Source: Bin80 sp965261255 (GTDB taxonomy: Bacteria > Bacteroidota > Rhodothermia > Rhodothermales > Bin80). Taken from it: a stretch of DNA of 64,000 nt. A program made the position numbers and the translations under genes. The notes under the pieces are model-generated. The model saw nothing but the letters and a program-made list of their open reading frames with translations. It did no database searches and was not told the DNA's origin. Below, one piece after another: positions 54,642-63,104 of the stretch. Where the stretch lies: contig CBDHCQ010000004.1 of NCBI GenBank assembly GCA_965261255.1, positions 1,364,001-1,428,000 on the forward strand, in the 5' to 3' direction. Each line of letters opens with the position of its first letter. The stretch's first letter is position 1.

Positions 54642-56558
54642 CTACTTGTTTTCGTCATCGACAATCTCAAAATCAGCATCATCAATCACATCCTCATCGG
54701 GCTCGGAGGCCTGTCCATTGTCTGATGGAGCCTCGGTAGTTTCCTGCGCTTTCGCCTGCTGTGCAGCATAGATATCTTGGCTCGCTTCTGCCCAAGCCTC
54801 ATTGAGTTGATCAATGCCGCTCTCCAGTTCTTCGTAATTCTTGGATTGATGCAAGCCTTCCAGGCGCTCCAGCGCGGAAGTAATCTTTGCTTTTTTCTCG
54901 TCAGGAAGGTTTTCTCCGTACTCGGAGAGATTGTTTTTGGAGGTATAAATCAGCGTATCCGCTTTATTGAGCAGTTCAATCTCCTCACGCCGCTTTTTGT
55001 CCTCTGCCGCATTTTCTTTGGCCTGCTGTTTCATTTCCTCAATCTCGCTTTCCGAGAGCCCACTGGAAGCTTCAATGCGTATGGACTGCTCTTTGCCTGT
55101 AGCTTTGTCCTTCGCGCTCACATTCAATATTCCATCTGCGTCCATATCAAAGGCGACCTCTATTTGCGGTATACCACGCCTCGCTGGGGGGATTCCATCT
55201 AAGTGAAATTTCCCGATTGTTCGGTTGTGAAGTACCAGATCCCGGTTACCCTGCAGTACATGGATCTCAACCGAAGGCTGGTTATCAGCTGCGGTTGAGA
55301 ACATTTCCTGCTTCCGTGTTGGGATCGTTGTGTTTGCCTCAATCAGCGTTGTCATAACTCCACCCAGGGTTTCGATCCCCAAATTCAGCGGGGTTACGTC
55401 AAGGAGCAATACATCACTGATATCCTGAGACAGAACTCCGCCCTGGATAGCAGCTCCCATAGCCACGACCTCATCTGGATTAACAGACCTGTTCGGCGTT
55501 TTGCCGAAGAATTTATTAACGGTTTCCTGCACAAGGGGAATTCTCGTTGAGCCGCCAACCAGGATCACTTCGTCTATCTGATCTCGATTGAGTTTGGCGT
55601 CTTCCAAGGCTTTCTCCATGGGAGTGACAGTACGCCGTACCAAGTGGCCGATCAGTTGCTCGAATTTTGAGCGTGAGAGCGTGTCGGTCAAATGTTTCGG
55701 ACCATCTGCGGTCGCAGTAATGAATGGCAGATTGATTGAGGTCTGCGTACTGCTCGAGAGTTCTATTTTAGCTTTCTCTGCGGCTTCCTTCAGGCGCTGG
55801 AGCGCCATTTTGTCGGCGCGCAAATCTACGCCCTCAGACTGCTGGAATGAGTCGGCGAGATAGTTGATAAGCTGCTGATCAAAATCATCGCCACCGAGAT
55901 GCGTATCGCCATTTGTCGACTTTACTTCAAAGACACCACCTCCAAGCTCAAGGATGGAGATATCGTAGGTTCCACCTCCGAGATCGTATACTGCAATCGT
56001 ACGATCTTGCTGCTGCTTTCCAAGACCGTAAGCGAGTGCAGCCGCCGTAGGCTCATTGATGATTCTCCGAACCTTCAGTCCAGCAATCTGGCCCGCTTCT
56101 TTTGTTGCTTTCCGTTGGGCATCGTTATAGTAGGCAGGTACAGTAATGACCGCCTCCGTGACTTTTTCTCCGAGATAGTCTTCTGCAGTGCTCTTGAGCT
56201 TCTGCAGTACCATTGCTGAAATCTCCTGCGGTGTGTAAGTCTTGTCCTCGATACTCACGCGGGCGGTTCCGCCTTCTCCTTTTACAACCTTATATGGAAC
56301 GGTTTTGAGCTCGCCCGGCACTTCAGAATAGCTACGGCCCATAAAGCGCTTGATCGAGAAGATGGTATTCTCGGCATTGGTTACTGCCTGCCTTTTGGCG
56401 GGACCTCCGGCAAGTCGCTCACCGTCTTTCTTGAAAGCCACGACCGACGGGGTCGTGCGCCCGCCTTCAGTGTTTTCGATGACCTTGGGTTCGCCTCCTT
56501 CTAGGACAGCGACCACGGAGTTTGTTGTTCCCAGATCAATTCCGATAATTTTGCTCAT
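54642..56558 (-). CDS. dnaK: Chaperone DnaK (Hsp70)
   Basis: 638 aa ATP-dependent chaperone with all Hsp70 parts. The ATPase domain begins 'IGIDLGTTNS' and has 'YDLGGGTYDISILE' and 'VGGSTRIPLVQ'. The substrate domain begins 'LLLDVTPLNLGIETLGG', followed by a helical lid and an acidic tail ('EDVIDDADFEIVDDE'). No grpE or dnaJ is adjacent and no CIRCE element was seen upstream, so heat-shock control, if any, works otherwise. Confidence 0.97.
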   Translation of the reverse strand: MSKIIGIDLGTTNSVVAVLEGGEPKVIENTEGGRTTPSVVAFKKDGERLAGGPAKRQAVTNAENTIFSIKRFMGRSYSEVPGELKTVPYKVVKGEGGTARVSIEDKTYTPQEISAMVLQKLKSTAEDYLGEKVTEAVITVPAYYNDAQRKATKEAGQIAGLKVRRIINEPTAAALAYGLGKQQQDRTIAVYDLGGGTYDISILELGGGVFEVKSTNGDTHLGGDDFDQQLINYLADSFQQSEGVDLRADKMALQRLKEAAEKAKIELSSSTQTSINLPFITATADGPKHLTDTLSRSKFEQLIGHLVRRTVTPMEKALEDAKLNRDQIDEVILVGGSTRIPLVQETVNKFFGKTPNRSVNPDEVVAMGAAIQGGVLSQDISDVLLLDVTPLNLGIETLGGVMTTLIEANTTIPTRKQEMFSTAADNQPSVEIHVLQGNRDLVLHNRTIGKFHLDGIPPARRGIPQIEVAFDMDADGILNVSAKDKATGKEQSIRIEASSGLSESEIEEMKQQAKENAAEDKKRREEIELLNKADTLIYTSKNNLSEYGENLPDEKKAKITSALERLEGLHQSKNYEELESGIDQLNEAWAEASQDIYAAQQAKAQETTEAPSDNGQASEPDEDVIDDADFEIVDDENK

Positions 56559-56730
56559 TTCTTTTTTTAGAGTTTGTTGTCAACGATGTGAACACAACCT
56601 TGGCGAACAATAATCCGGCCATGACTGCAATTGGACAGAATGGCACATTTCTGCGTCAGTTATGTCCGTATCTGGCCATGAACGCACGACAATGATTCGG
56701 GTACAATGAGGAACTCCGTGCAGTTGCGCC

Positions 56731-57303
56731 ATGCGGTTCATACCCAATGCCATTACAGCATTTCGCATTGTGGTCACTCCTTTACTCATCGTTTGTCTAT
56801 TTCGAGAAACGGTGTGGTCGCATTCGCTTGCTTTCGTCCTGTTTATCCTCGGAGCATTGTCGGATTTTGCGGACGGTTATGTTGCCCGTGCGCTGAAAAT
56901 GCAAAGTCGACTGGGACGTTTCCTTGATCCCATGGCAGACAAGGTGCTGGTATTGGGCACTTTCTTCGCATTGGCTTGGTTGTATCCGCAACAAGTTCCG
57001 TGGTGGGCAGTAGGTATAATTGCCTTGCGTGACTTGCTGGTGACCGTGTTGCGTATGATTGCCGAGGCTAGTGGGCGGTCCCTCCGCACCATTCGCGCTG
57101 CCAAGGCAAAAACAGCATTACAATTGGTATTCTTGGGTTTATTCTTATTATTGCTGGTATTACGTCATATCTTCAGTACAGGGCCATTTGCCGGTGAATT
57201 GTTGGAGGGTTGGTTTATGTACGGATTCATGATCCTCGTGGTCTTCGTGACGGGTTTGACGGGGTTATTTTACATCCAACAAAAGGTTGAGAAAAATAAT
57301 TAA
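56731..57303 (+). CDS. pgsA: CDP-diacylglycerol-glycerol-3-phosphate phosphatidyltransferase
   Basis: 190 aa membrane enzyme for phosphatidylglycerol synthesis. The CDP-alcohol phosphotransferase signature D-G-x2-A-R-x8-G-x3-D-x3-D is complete ('DGYVARAL' and 'GRFLDPMADK'). About five helices. First gene of a compact run with pyrE, whose start overlaps its end by 17 bases, and cinA. Confidence 0.92.
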   Translation: MRFIPNAITAFRIVVTPLLIVCLFRETVWSHSLAFVLFILGALSDFADGYVARALKMQSRLGRFLDPMADKVLVLGTFFALAWLYPQQVPWWAVGIIALRDLLVTVLRMIAEASGRSLRTIRAAKAKTALQLVFLGLFLLLLVLRHIFSTGPFAGELLEGWFMYGFMILVVFVTGLTGLFYIQQKVEKNN

Positions 57304-57949
57304 GCAAACACGACCAATATCGTTTCGAGTAGCTAGAGAGTTACTGAGGATTGGGGCGGCAGCCTATACGGATGGAAAGCCGTTTGTTTGGGCTTCCGGA
57401 ATGTTGTCACCGTTTTACTGTGACAATCGTCTCACCCTTTCGTTTCCGGAAGTTCGCAGCATGCTGATGGACGGATTCGCTGAAAAAGCTTCGGGATTCG
57501 AATTTGATTGCGTCGCCGGCGTAGCGACAGCCGGAATTGCCCATGCTGCGTTTTTGGCTGATCACCTTTCTCTTCCCTTGGTTTATGTTCGACCGGAGCC
57601 GAAAGGTCATGGTCACCAAAACCAAATTGAAGGGCGCCTTGAGGAGGGGACGAGGGTATTAATGATTGAGGATTTGGTTGCTACCGGTCTTTCGGCTATT
57701 CAGGCTGCTGAGGCCATAAAGAATGCCACCGGCTTAGCACCAGTAGTTACTCTAGCAATCTTTACGTATCAGTTGGACGGTGTTGCCGAGCGGTTTGAGG
57801 AAAAAGGATCCCCGCTCATAACACTGACCAATTTTGATATTCTGTTAGCCACAGGGCTTGAGACTGGATACTGGAATCCCGAAACAGTAGAATCACTGCG
57901 GGAGTGGCGTAACGGTTATCAGGCGTGGACGTTTGCAAATTGGAGGTAA
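57287..57949 (+). CDS. pyrE: Orotate phosphoribosyltransferase
   Basis: 220 aa, forms orotidine monophosphate in pyrimidine synthesis. The PRPP-binding site appears as 'VLMIEDLVATGLSA', and 'YVRPEPKGHGHQNQIEG' is the flexible catalytic loop. No ATG is available near the conserved N-terminus, so a TTG inside the end of pgsA is the most likely start, implying translational coupling. cinA begins 5 bases after the stop. Confidence 0.9.
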   Translation: MRKIIKQTRPISFRVARELLRIGAAAYTDGKPFVWASGMLSPFYCDNRLTLSFPEVRSMLMDGFAEKASGFEFDCVAGVATAGIAHAAFLADHLSLPLVYVRPEPKGHGHQNQIEGRLEEGTRVLMIEDLVATGLSAIQAAEAIKNATGLAPVVTLAIFTYQLDGVAERFEEKGSPLITLTNFDILLATGLETGYWNPETVESLREWRNGYQAWTFANWR

Positions 57950-57954
57950 GTGGG

Positions 57955-59199
57955 GTGACAAAGCTTGTTGCGAGCATCGTAACAGTAGGTGAAGAGCTCC
58001 TTATAGGTCAGGTTCTTGATACGAATGCTGCATACCTTGCGGCAGAGTTAACGCGACTCGGCATTCCCATCGTGCGGTCATTTACTGTTGGTGACGATAA
58101 GGAAGCCATAAGGGGAGCACTGGCTGAGGGTATGCAGCATGGTCGACTGACTGTGTTAACAGGTGGACTAGGACCTACTCCTGATGATGTTAGCAGGGAG
58201 GCCGCCGCAGCATTGATAGAATCGAATCTCAGAATAGATACTGCTGTGCTTGCCGCGATTGAGCGTCGATTTGCCCTGTTGGGGCGAGACGTGCCTTCCG
58301 GTTCTGAGCGTGTTGCCAGTGTTCCTGACGGGTTTGAGGTGCTTCCCAATTCCAAGGGAACAGCTCCTGGATTATGGTATGAAGCGGAAAACGGAAGTAT
58401 AGTTGTCCTCCTGCCTGGGGTACCTCATGAGATGAGGGCGATTTTTTCTGAGCATGTAGTCCCCCGGATTTGCGCATTGAGTGGCCGTACTGTGATTGCG
58501 CAACGTACGCTCCAGACCGCAGGGATAGGGGAGACTACGGTCCAACGCCAGATAGAAGCCGTATCTCATCTATTGGACCCAGATATTGTTGTAGCGTACC
58601 TGCCCAGATTACACGGTGTTCGAATAAGGCTTACGGTCACGGGGGAAGAGGCCCGCGATCGTCTGGATGCAGCGGAGAGACATGTTCGCTCAAAGCTTGG
58701 AATAGCCGTGTATGGCTGTGACGATGACACGTTGGAAGGGGTTCTGGGGGATCTACTGCAGCGTCGTGGCCTAACCGTCGCGGTTGCCGAGAGTTGTACG
58801 GGCGGATTGGTATTGCACAAGTTGACGAACATTTCGGGGGCGTCAAGTTATGTCATGGGCGGTATGGTAGCCTACTCAAACGTTGTTAAACAACATCAAC
58901 TGGGGGTTGACGGGGATACGCTTAATCGATTCGGTGCTGTTAGTGAACCTGTTGCCATGCAAATGGCTGAAGGTGTGCGTGCGCGCATGGGGAGTGATTT
59001 GGGCCTGTCTGTGACAGGAATTGCGGGCCCCTCAGGGGGGACCGAAGAGAAACCTGTTGGCACGGTCTGGATTGGGTACGCAGACGGCCATGACACCCGG
59101 GCCGTCAAACATCAATTTGGACGGGACCGTCGGCGTAACAAGGACAAAAGCGCAATCGCCGCGATGAATTTCATGCGTCAGATATTGTTACAATCGTGA
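57955..59199 (+). CDS. cinA: CinA: molybdopterin-binding-like domain plus PncC deamidase
   Basis: 414 aa. The N-terminal half is a MoCF-like domain ('VTVGEELLIGQVLDTN', 'LTGGLGPTPDD'), which in CinA cleaves ADP-ribose. The C-terminal half is the NMN deamidase (PncC) domain ('VAESCTGGLV', 'VMGGMVAYSN', 'SVTGIAGPSGG'). It acts in pyridine nucleotide salvage; CinA is often linked to recA and competence, and recA follows here. I chose the GTG at 57955, with GGAGG 8 bases in front, over the longer frame. Confidence 0.94.
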   Translation: MTKLVASIVTVGEELLIGQVLDTNAAYLAAELTRLGIPIVRSFTVGDDKEAIRGALAEGMQHGRLTVLTGGLGPTPDDVSREAAAALIESNLRIDTAVLAAIERRFALLGRDVPSGSERVASVPDGFEVLPNSKGTAPGLWYEAENGSIVVLLPGVPHEMRAIFSEHVVPRICALSGRTVIAQRTLQTAGIGETTVQRQIEAVSHLLDPDIVVAYLPRLHGVRIRLTVTGEEARDRLDAAERHVRSKLGIAVYGCDDDTLEGVLGDLLQRRGLTVAVAESCTGGLVLHKLTNISGASSYVMGGMVAYSNVVKQHQLGVDGDTLNRFGAVSEPVAMQMAEGVRARMGSDLGLSVTGIAGPSGGTEEKPVGTVWIGYADGHDTRAVKHQFGRDRRRNKDKSAIAAMNFMRQILLQS

Positions 59200-59211
59200 C
59201 AAGACTTTTAG

Positions 59212-59240
59212 TTGTATCAACCGTAAGAGTTGTATTATTG
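59212..59240 (+). promoter_or_regulatory. Weak promoter candidate for recA
   Basis: TTG (59212-59214) and TATTATTG (59233-59240), 18 bases apart, resemble the -33 and -7 boxes with one mismatch, 23 bases before the recA ATG. No LexA box was recognised. Confidence 0.3.
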
Positions 59241-59263
59241 GAAAAAATTACGAGAAGAAGGTC

Positions 59264-60286
59264 ATGACTGAAAAGAAAAATCCAAAGAAACGGGCACTGG
59301 ATCTTGCGATCAAGGAGATTGAGCGGCAGCATGGTAAGGGTTCAATTATGCGGATGGGAGACGCGCCACCTGTACAGGTGGAAGCTATTCCAACTGGATC
59401 TATTGCATTAGATGCTGCGCTTGGTGTGGGAGGGATCCCGCGTGGTCGCGTCATAGAAATATTTGGACCCGAATCCTCGGGTAAGACCACACTGTCGATC
59501 CATTGCCTGGCCGAAGCACAGAAGCTTGGCGGACAATGTGCATTCATTGATGCAGAGCATGCGTTTGATCCCTCTTATGCAGAAAAGCTAGGTGTGGATA
59601 TTGACCAATTGCTGATGTCTCAGCCAGACACGGGAGAGCAGGCCTTGAACATCTGTGAGACTCTGGTCAGGAGTGGTGCACTCGACTTGATTGTAGTTGA
59701 CTCTGTGGCGGCACTGGTTCCCTCAGCCGAAATCCAGGGCGATATGGGGGACGCTCATGTAGGGCTGCAGGCCCGCCTGATGAGCCAGGCATTGCGGAAG
59801 CTAACCGGGATCGTTAGTCGCTCAAAGGCCGTGTTGATCTTTATCAATCAGCTCCGAGAGAAGATCGGGGTTATGTTCGGGAACCCGGAAACTACTCCAG
59901 GCGGAAAAGCCCTCAAATTCTACAGCTCGGTTAGACTGGATATCCGCCGAATTGGTGCGATCAAGAGCGGAACAGATGTTGTTGGCAACCGGACGCGTGT
60001 AAAAGTTGTCAAGAACAAGGTAGCTCCGCCCTTTCGCAAGGCTGAATTCGATATTGTGTATGGAGAGGGAATCTCGTCAGCGGGGGAGCTTGTGGATCTG
60101 GCAGTGAGTTATGATCTTATTGCCAAGAGCGGTTCGTGGTATGGCTATGGGGATGTAAGGATGGGGCAGGGACGGGAGCAGGCAAAAAGATGGCTCACGG
60201 ATAATTTAGAGGAGTACGAGTTGATCAAGTCAGCCGTACGCACAAAGCTTGGGCTAAAAGATCCGGCTGCCAGCCTGCAAGCGTAG
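59264..60286 (+). CDS. recA: Recombinase RecA
   Basis: 340 aa, full-length RecA for homologous recombination and SOS signalling. Walker A is 'GPESSGKTT' at residues 68-76, Walker B 'LDLIVVDSVAAL', and the loop 'GVMFGNPETTPGGKALKFY' is typical. GAAGG precedes the ATG. A recombination-proficient background is relevant to the amplified WD40 array on the same segment. Confidence 0.98.
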   Translation: MTEKKNPKKRALDLAIKEIERQHGKGSIMRMGDAPPVQVEAIPTGSIALDAALGVGGIPRGRVIEIFGPESSGKTTLSIHCLAEAQKLGGQCAFIDAEHAFDPSYAEKLGVDIDQLLMSQPDTGEQALNICETLVRSGALDLIVVDSVAALVPSAEIQGDMGDAHVGLQARLMSQALRKLTGIVSRSKAVLIFINQLREKIGVMFGNPETTPGGKALKFYSSVRLDIRRIGAIKSGTDVVGNRTRVKVVKNKVAPPFRKAEFDIVYGEGISSAGELVDLAVSYDLIAKSGSWYGYGDVRMGQGREQAKRWLTDNLEEYELIKSAVRTKLGLKDPAASLQA

Positions 60287-60291
60287 CGGTC

Positions 60292-60798
60292 CTAGTGAAC
60301 TTGGGGTTTTAGCTGTGTATTCAGAGCTGCTTCAAGTTCCTCTATGTTTACGAGGCCGGTGATGTGGTTTGTGACCATGCCGTCTGCGTTAATCACGTAC
60401 GTAGCGGGCAGTGCGACTACTTTGTAGACGGTTGCAATCGCCTCGCTGCCAAGGAGGACTGGATAAGGTATCGCCAGTCTCTTGGTGTAGTGGGTAATGA
60501 TTTCAGTATCTCCATGGTCTAGAGATATCCCTAGAACGGTGACGCCGCGCGCCTCCCATTCACGGTGCAATTGAGCTAACAGCGGCATCTCCTGAAGACA
60601 GGGTGTGCACCATGTGGCCCAGAAATTTAGGAGGACCGTACGCCCCTTTAATGAGGACAATTGCAATGAATCTCCCTCGAGTGTTTTCAGTGTAAAGTCG
60701 GGAGCTGGGCGCAAAGATACGCTCGGTGCAGTTCCCTGTTCAGGCGGATTACATGCGGCGCATAAAGCAAGGAACAGTAAGCAGGTTGCAAATCTCAA
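60292..60798 (-). CDS. TlpA-like thioredoxin lipoprotein
   Basis: 168 aa, lipoprotein signal with lipidated C16 ('LCAAC'), then a TlpA/ResA-type thioredoxin fold with C64-C67 in 'WATWCTPC' and 'VLLNFW' before it. It probably reduces or protects exported cysteines, for instance during cytochrome c maturation. The start is a TTG overlapping the stop of the upstream YtxJ-like gene, so the two are translationally coupled. Confidence 0.88.
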   Translation of the reverse strand: MRFATCLLFLALCAACNPPEQGTAPSVSLRPAPDFTLKTLEGDSLQLSSLKGRTVLLNFWATWCTPCLQEMPLLAQLHREWEARGVTVLGISLDHGDTEIITHYTKRLAIPYPVLLGSEAIATVYKVVALPATYVINADGMVTNHITGLVNIEELEAALNTQLKPQVH

Positions 60799-61127
60799 GA
60801 GGCCAGTGGAGAACTGATTGCTGAATGGATGTTATTCGCGGTCACGGCCCGGTGGGATGCATCGAAGATTGCCTTGCCGTGATGAAGAAGGATTACCTGT
60901 GGAGATTCGTGTCGAATTCCAAAATGAGCTTCAATGTGGTTGGACAGGCGCCGTGCAGTCTGAACTACAAGCTCAAAAACAGGGATATCAACCGTAGCCA
61001 TTTCTTGCTTTGCCATTGCAGATAGATCACAGGTATTGCTGTGCTTGAATAATGCGATGGGTTCTGACTGCGATTGATCAAGGGCATTCCGGAGCCCCGC
61101 GGTAGAATCAATTGACCGGTATGACAT
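60795..61127 (-). CDS. ytxJ: YtxJ-like monothiol bacilliredoxin
   Basis: 110 aa, thioredoxin-fold protein of the YtxJ (DUF2847) family with one active-site cysteine, C33 in 'FKHSNTCDLSAMA', and the conserved 'RHESPQVILLHHGKAIFDASH'-type end (shown here in part). YtxJ proteins remove bacillithiol from proteins in bacteria that make this thiol, which includes many Bacteroidota. Coupled to the TlpA-like lipoprotein gene; an ATG start at 61127. Confidence 0.88.
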   Translation of the reverse strand: MSYRSIDSTAGLRNALDQSQSEPIALFKHSNTCDLSAMAKQEMATVDIPVFELVVQTARRLSNHIEAHFGIRHESPQVILLHHGKAIFDASHRAVTANNIHSAISSPLAS

Positions 61128-61211
61128 GGGGGTGTATCAGAGGGTTGCGACGATATCTACAACAATAATCAGGATTCAAGGTTCTAAGTGCACCAAAAAT
61201 TTACTTGATGC

Positions 61212-63005
61212 ATGAGCAATCGATCGACCGGAGCAGAGAATGTACGCTGGGATTTGACGCATCTGTACGAAGATGAAACTGCTCTAAAGCAGGACTTAAA
61301 AGCACTGAACGACGCTGCCAAGCGTTTCTCTGAGACCTGGCGGGGGCGGATAGCAGACCTAGAGGCGTCCCAGTTACAGAAGGCAATCACTGGGTATGAG
61401 CAGCTCCAAGAGCGGTCTGGCCGGGCGATGACTTATGCGTATCTGCACTGGGCAACGGCTACGCATGATCCAGAGCGCGGGGCACTCCTGCAGTATGTCC
61501 GCGAGACCTGTACAATAATTGGGAAGGTGCTGCTTTTTTTCAGTCTGGAGTGGGGAAAGGTGGATGACGAGCAAGCTAAGCTCCTGATGAAGGAGCATAC
61601 GCTTGCCGGATATCGCCACTTCCTAGAGTGTGAGCGGCTGTTCAAGGACCATACCTTATCCGAACCAGAGGAGCAAGTGCTTGCTGAAGCACAGGTGACG
61701 GGCAGATCAGCATGGATGCGCTATTTTACCGAAACCACTAGCCGGATGCGCTTCACGTTGCGTGGAGAAGAGCTGTCCCAGGAGCACATACTTGCAATAC
61801 TGCACGGACAGGATAGGGAATTGCGTAAGGCGGCGGCGGATAGCTTTACCGAAGGGCTCGCCTCAAAGGAGCACACACTCACGTTTATTTTCAACACGAT
61901 TCTGGCGGACAAAGCTGCAATCGACCGTATGAGAAGTCTGCCGCACTGGCTTAGGGCCCGCAATCTCAGCAACGAGATATCAGATGAGACTGCGGAGGCC
62001 CTGATAGCGTCTGTGGTAAGCAGATATGATCTGGTTGCCCGCTTCTATCATCTTAAAAGCAGGATCCTTGACCTGAGCCCACTATATGATTATGATCGGT
62101 ATGCTCCTGTCGGCGATAGTGAGATTTACTATTCATGGGAAAAGGCAAAACAGATTACGCTGGAAGGCTATGGGGATTTTCACCCACTCCTGGGCCAAAT
62201 CGCCGAACGTTTCTTTGAGGAAAAATGGATTGATGCGCCCGTGAAAGACGGTAAGCAGGGTGGGGCCTTCAGCCATGGCGCGGTTCCCGGTTCCCATCCG
62301 TATGTCTTGCTGAACTATACCGGACGTGCGCGTGATGTACAAACCCTTGCACATGAATTAGGGCATGGTGTGCATCAATTTCTTTCGAGAGAACAGGGAT
62401 ACTTACAGGCCAGTACGCCGCTAACCACAGCGGAGACCGCCTCTGTTTTCGGCGAGATGCTAATTTTTCAACGTTTGTTGGCAGAGGAGTCGGATCCACG
62501 CAACGTGTTGGCGCTGTTGGTTAGCAAGATCGGCGATACCATGGCGACCGTTTTCCGTCAGATTGCAATGAATCGCTTTGAGGTTGAGATCCACACTGCA
62601 AGGCGTGAACACGGAGAGCTTTCTGCGGACGCTTTCGCAGAGTACTGGATATCAACGCAGTCAGCAATGTTTGGAGACAGTGTGACACTGACCGACAATT
62701 ATAGTCGCTGGTGGTGCTACATCCCACATTTCTTGCACACACCCGGTTATGTGTATGCCTATGCATTTGGTGAGCTGCTGGTCTTGGCTCTGTACGCCCG
62801 CTATTTAGAGTCTCCTGATGCATTTCCTGGTCAGTACATTGAGCTCATGCGGGCAGGCGGGTCGGACTGGCCACACAAGCTTGTCGGAAACATGGGCGTA
62901 GACTTGCAGGATCCGGTCTTTTGGCATCAGGGCCTGGATGCAATACAGATGCTTATTGAGCGCACCGAGGCCGTCTACATGGAGTGTCAGCGGACCTCAA
63001 GTTGA
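61212..63005 (+). CDS. pepF: M3-family oligoendopeptidase F
   Basis: 597 aa zinc metallopeptidase of the M3B group that cleaves short peptides in the cytoplasm. The zinc motif H-E-x-x-H is 'HELGH' at residues 381-385, with the third ligand glutamate in 'ETASVFGEMLIF' about 25 residues on. 'YVYAYAFGELLVLALYARY' is typical of the C-terminal substrate wall. The length matches the family. It is divergent from the YtxJ gene. Confidence 0.94.
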   Translation: MSNRSTGAENVRWDLTHLYEDETALKQDLKALNDAAKRFSETWRGRIADLEASQLQKAITGYEQLQERSGRAMTYAYLHWATATHDPERGALLQYVRETCTIIGKVLLFFSLEWGKVDDEQAKLLMKEHTLAGYRHFLECERLFKDHTLSEPEEQVLAEAQVTGRSAWMRYFTETTSRMRFTLRGEELSQEHILAILHGQDRELRKAAADSFTEGLASKEHTLTFIFNTILADKAAIDRMRSLPHWLRARNLSNEISDETAEALIASVVSRYDLVARFYHLKSRILDLSPLYDYDRYAPVGDSEIYYSWEKAKQITLEGYGDFHPLLGQIAERFFEEKWIDAPVKDGKQGGAFSHGAVPGSHPYVLLNYTGRARDVQTLAHELGHGVHQFLSREQGYLQASTPLTTAETASVFGEMLIFQRLLAEESDPRNVLALLVSKIGDTMATVFRQIAMNRFEVEIHTARREHGELSADAFAEYWISTQSAMFGDSVTLTDNYSRWWCYIPHFLHTPGYVYAYAFGELLVLALYARYLESPDAFPGQYIELMRAGGSDWPHKLVGNMGVDLQDPVFWHQGLDAIQMLIERTEAVYMECQRTSS

Positions 63006-63104
63006 AAATCCATTGAATTTCGTTTCGCCCAATACCAGACGAGTACTGGTCATGTTGAACCGCAATCTCCCTTCACTTGACTAGTTACTTGCGGTAGGGG
63101 AGTA

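Noticed and set aside
56559..56730. CIRCE element upstream of dnaK
   Set aside because: The TTAGCACTC-N9-GAGTGCTAA pattern was looked for and not found.
63058..63094. Short inverted repeat ACCGCAA/TTGCGGT between pepF and the DAHP synthase gene
   Set aside because: Seven bases with a long loop and no T-run; too weak to call a terminator.
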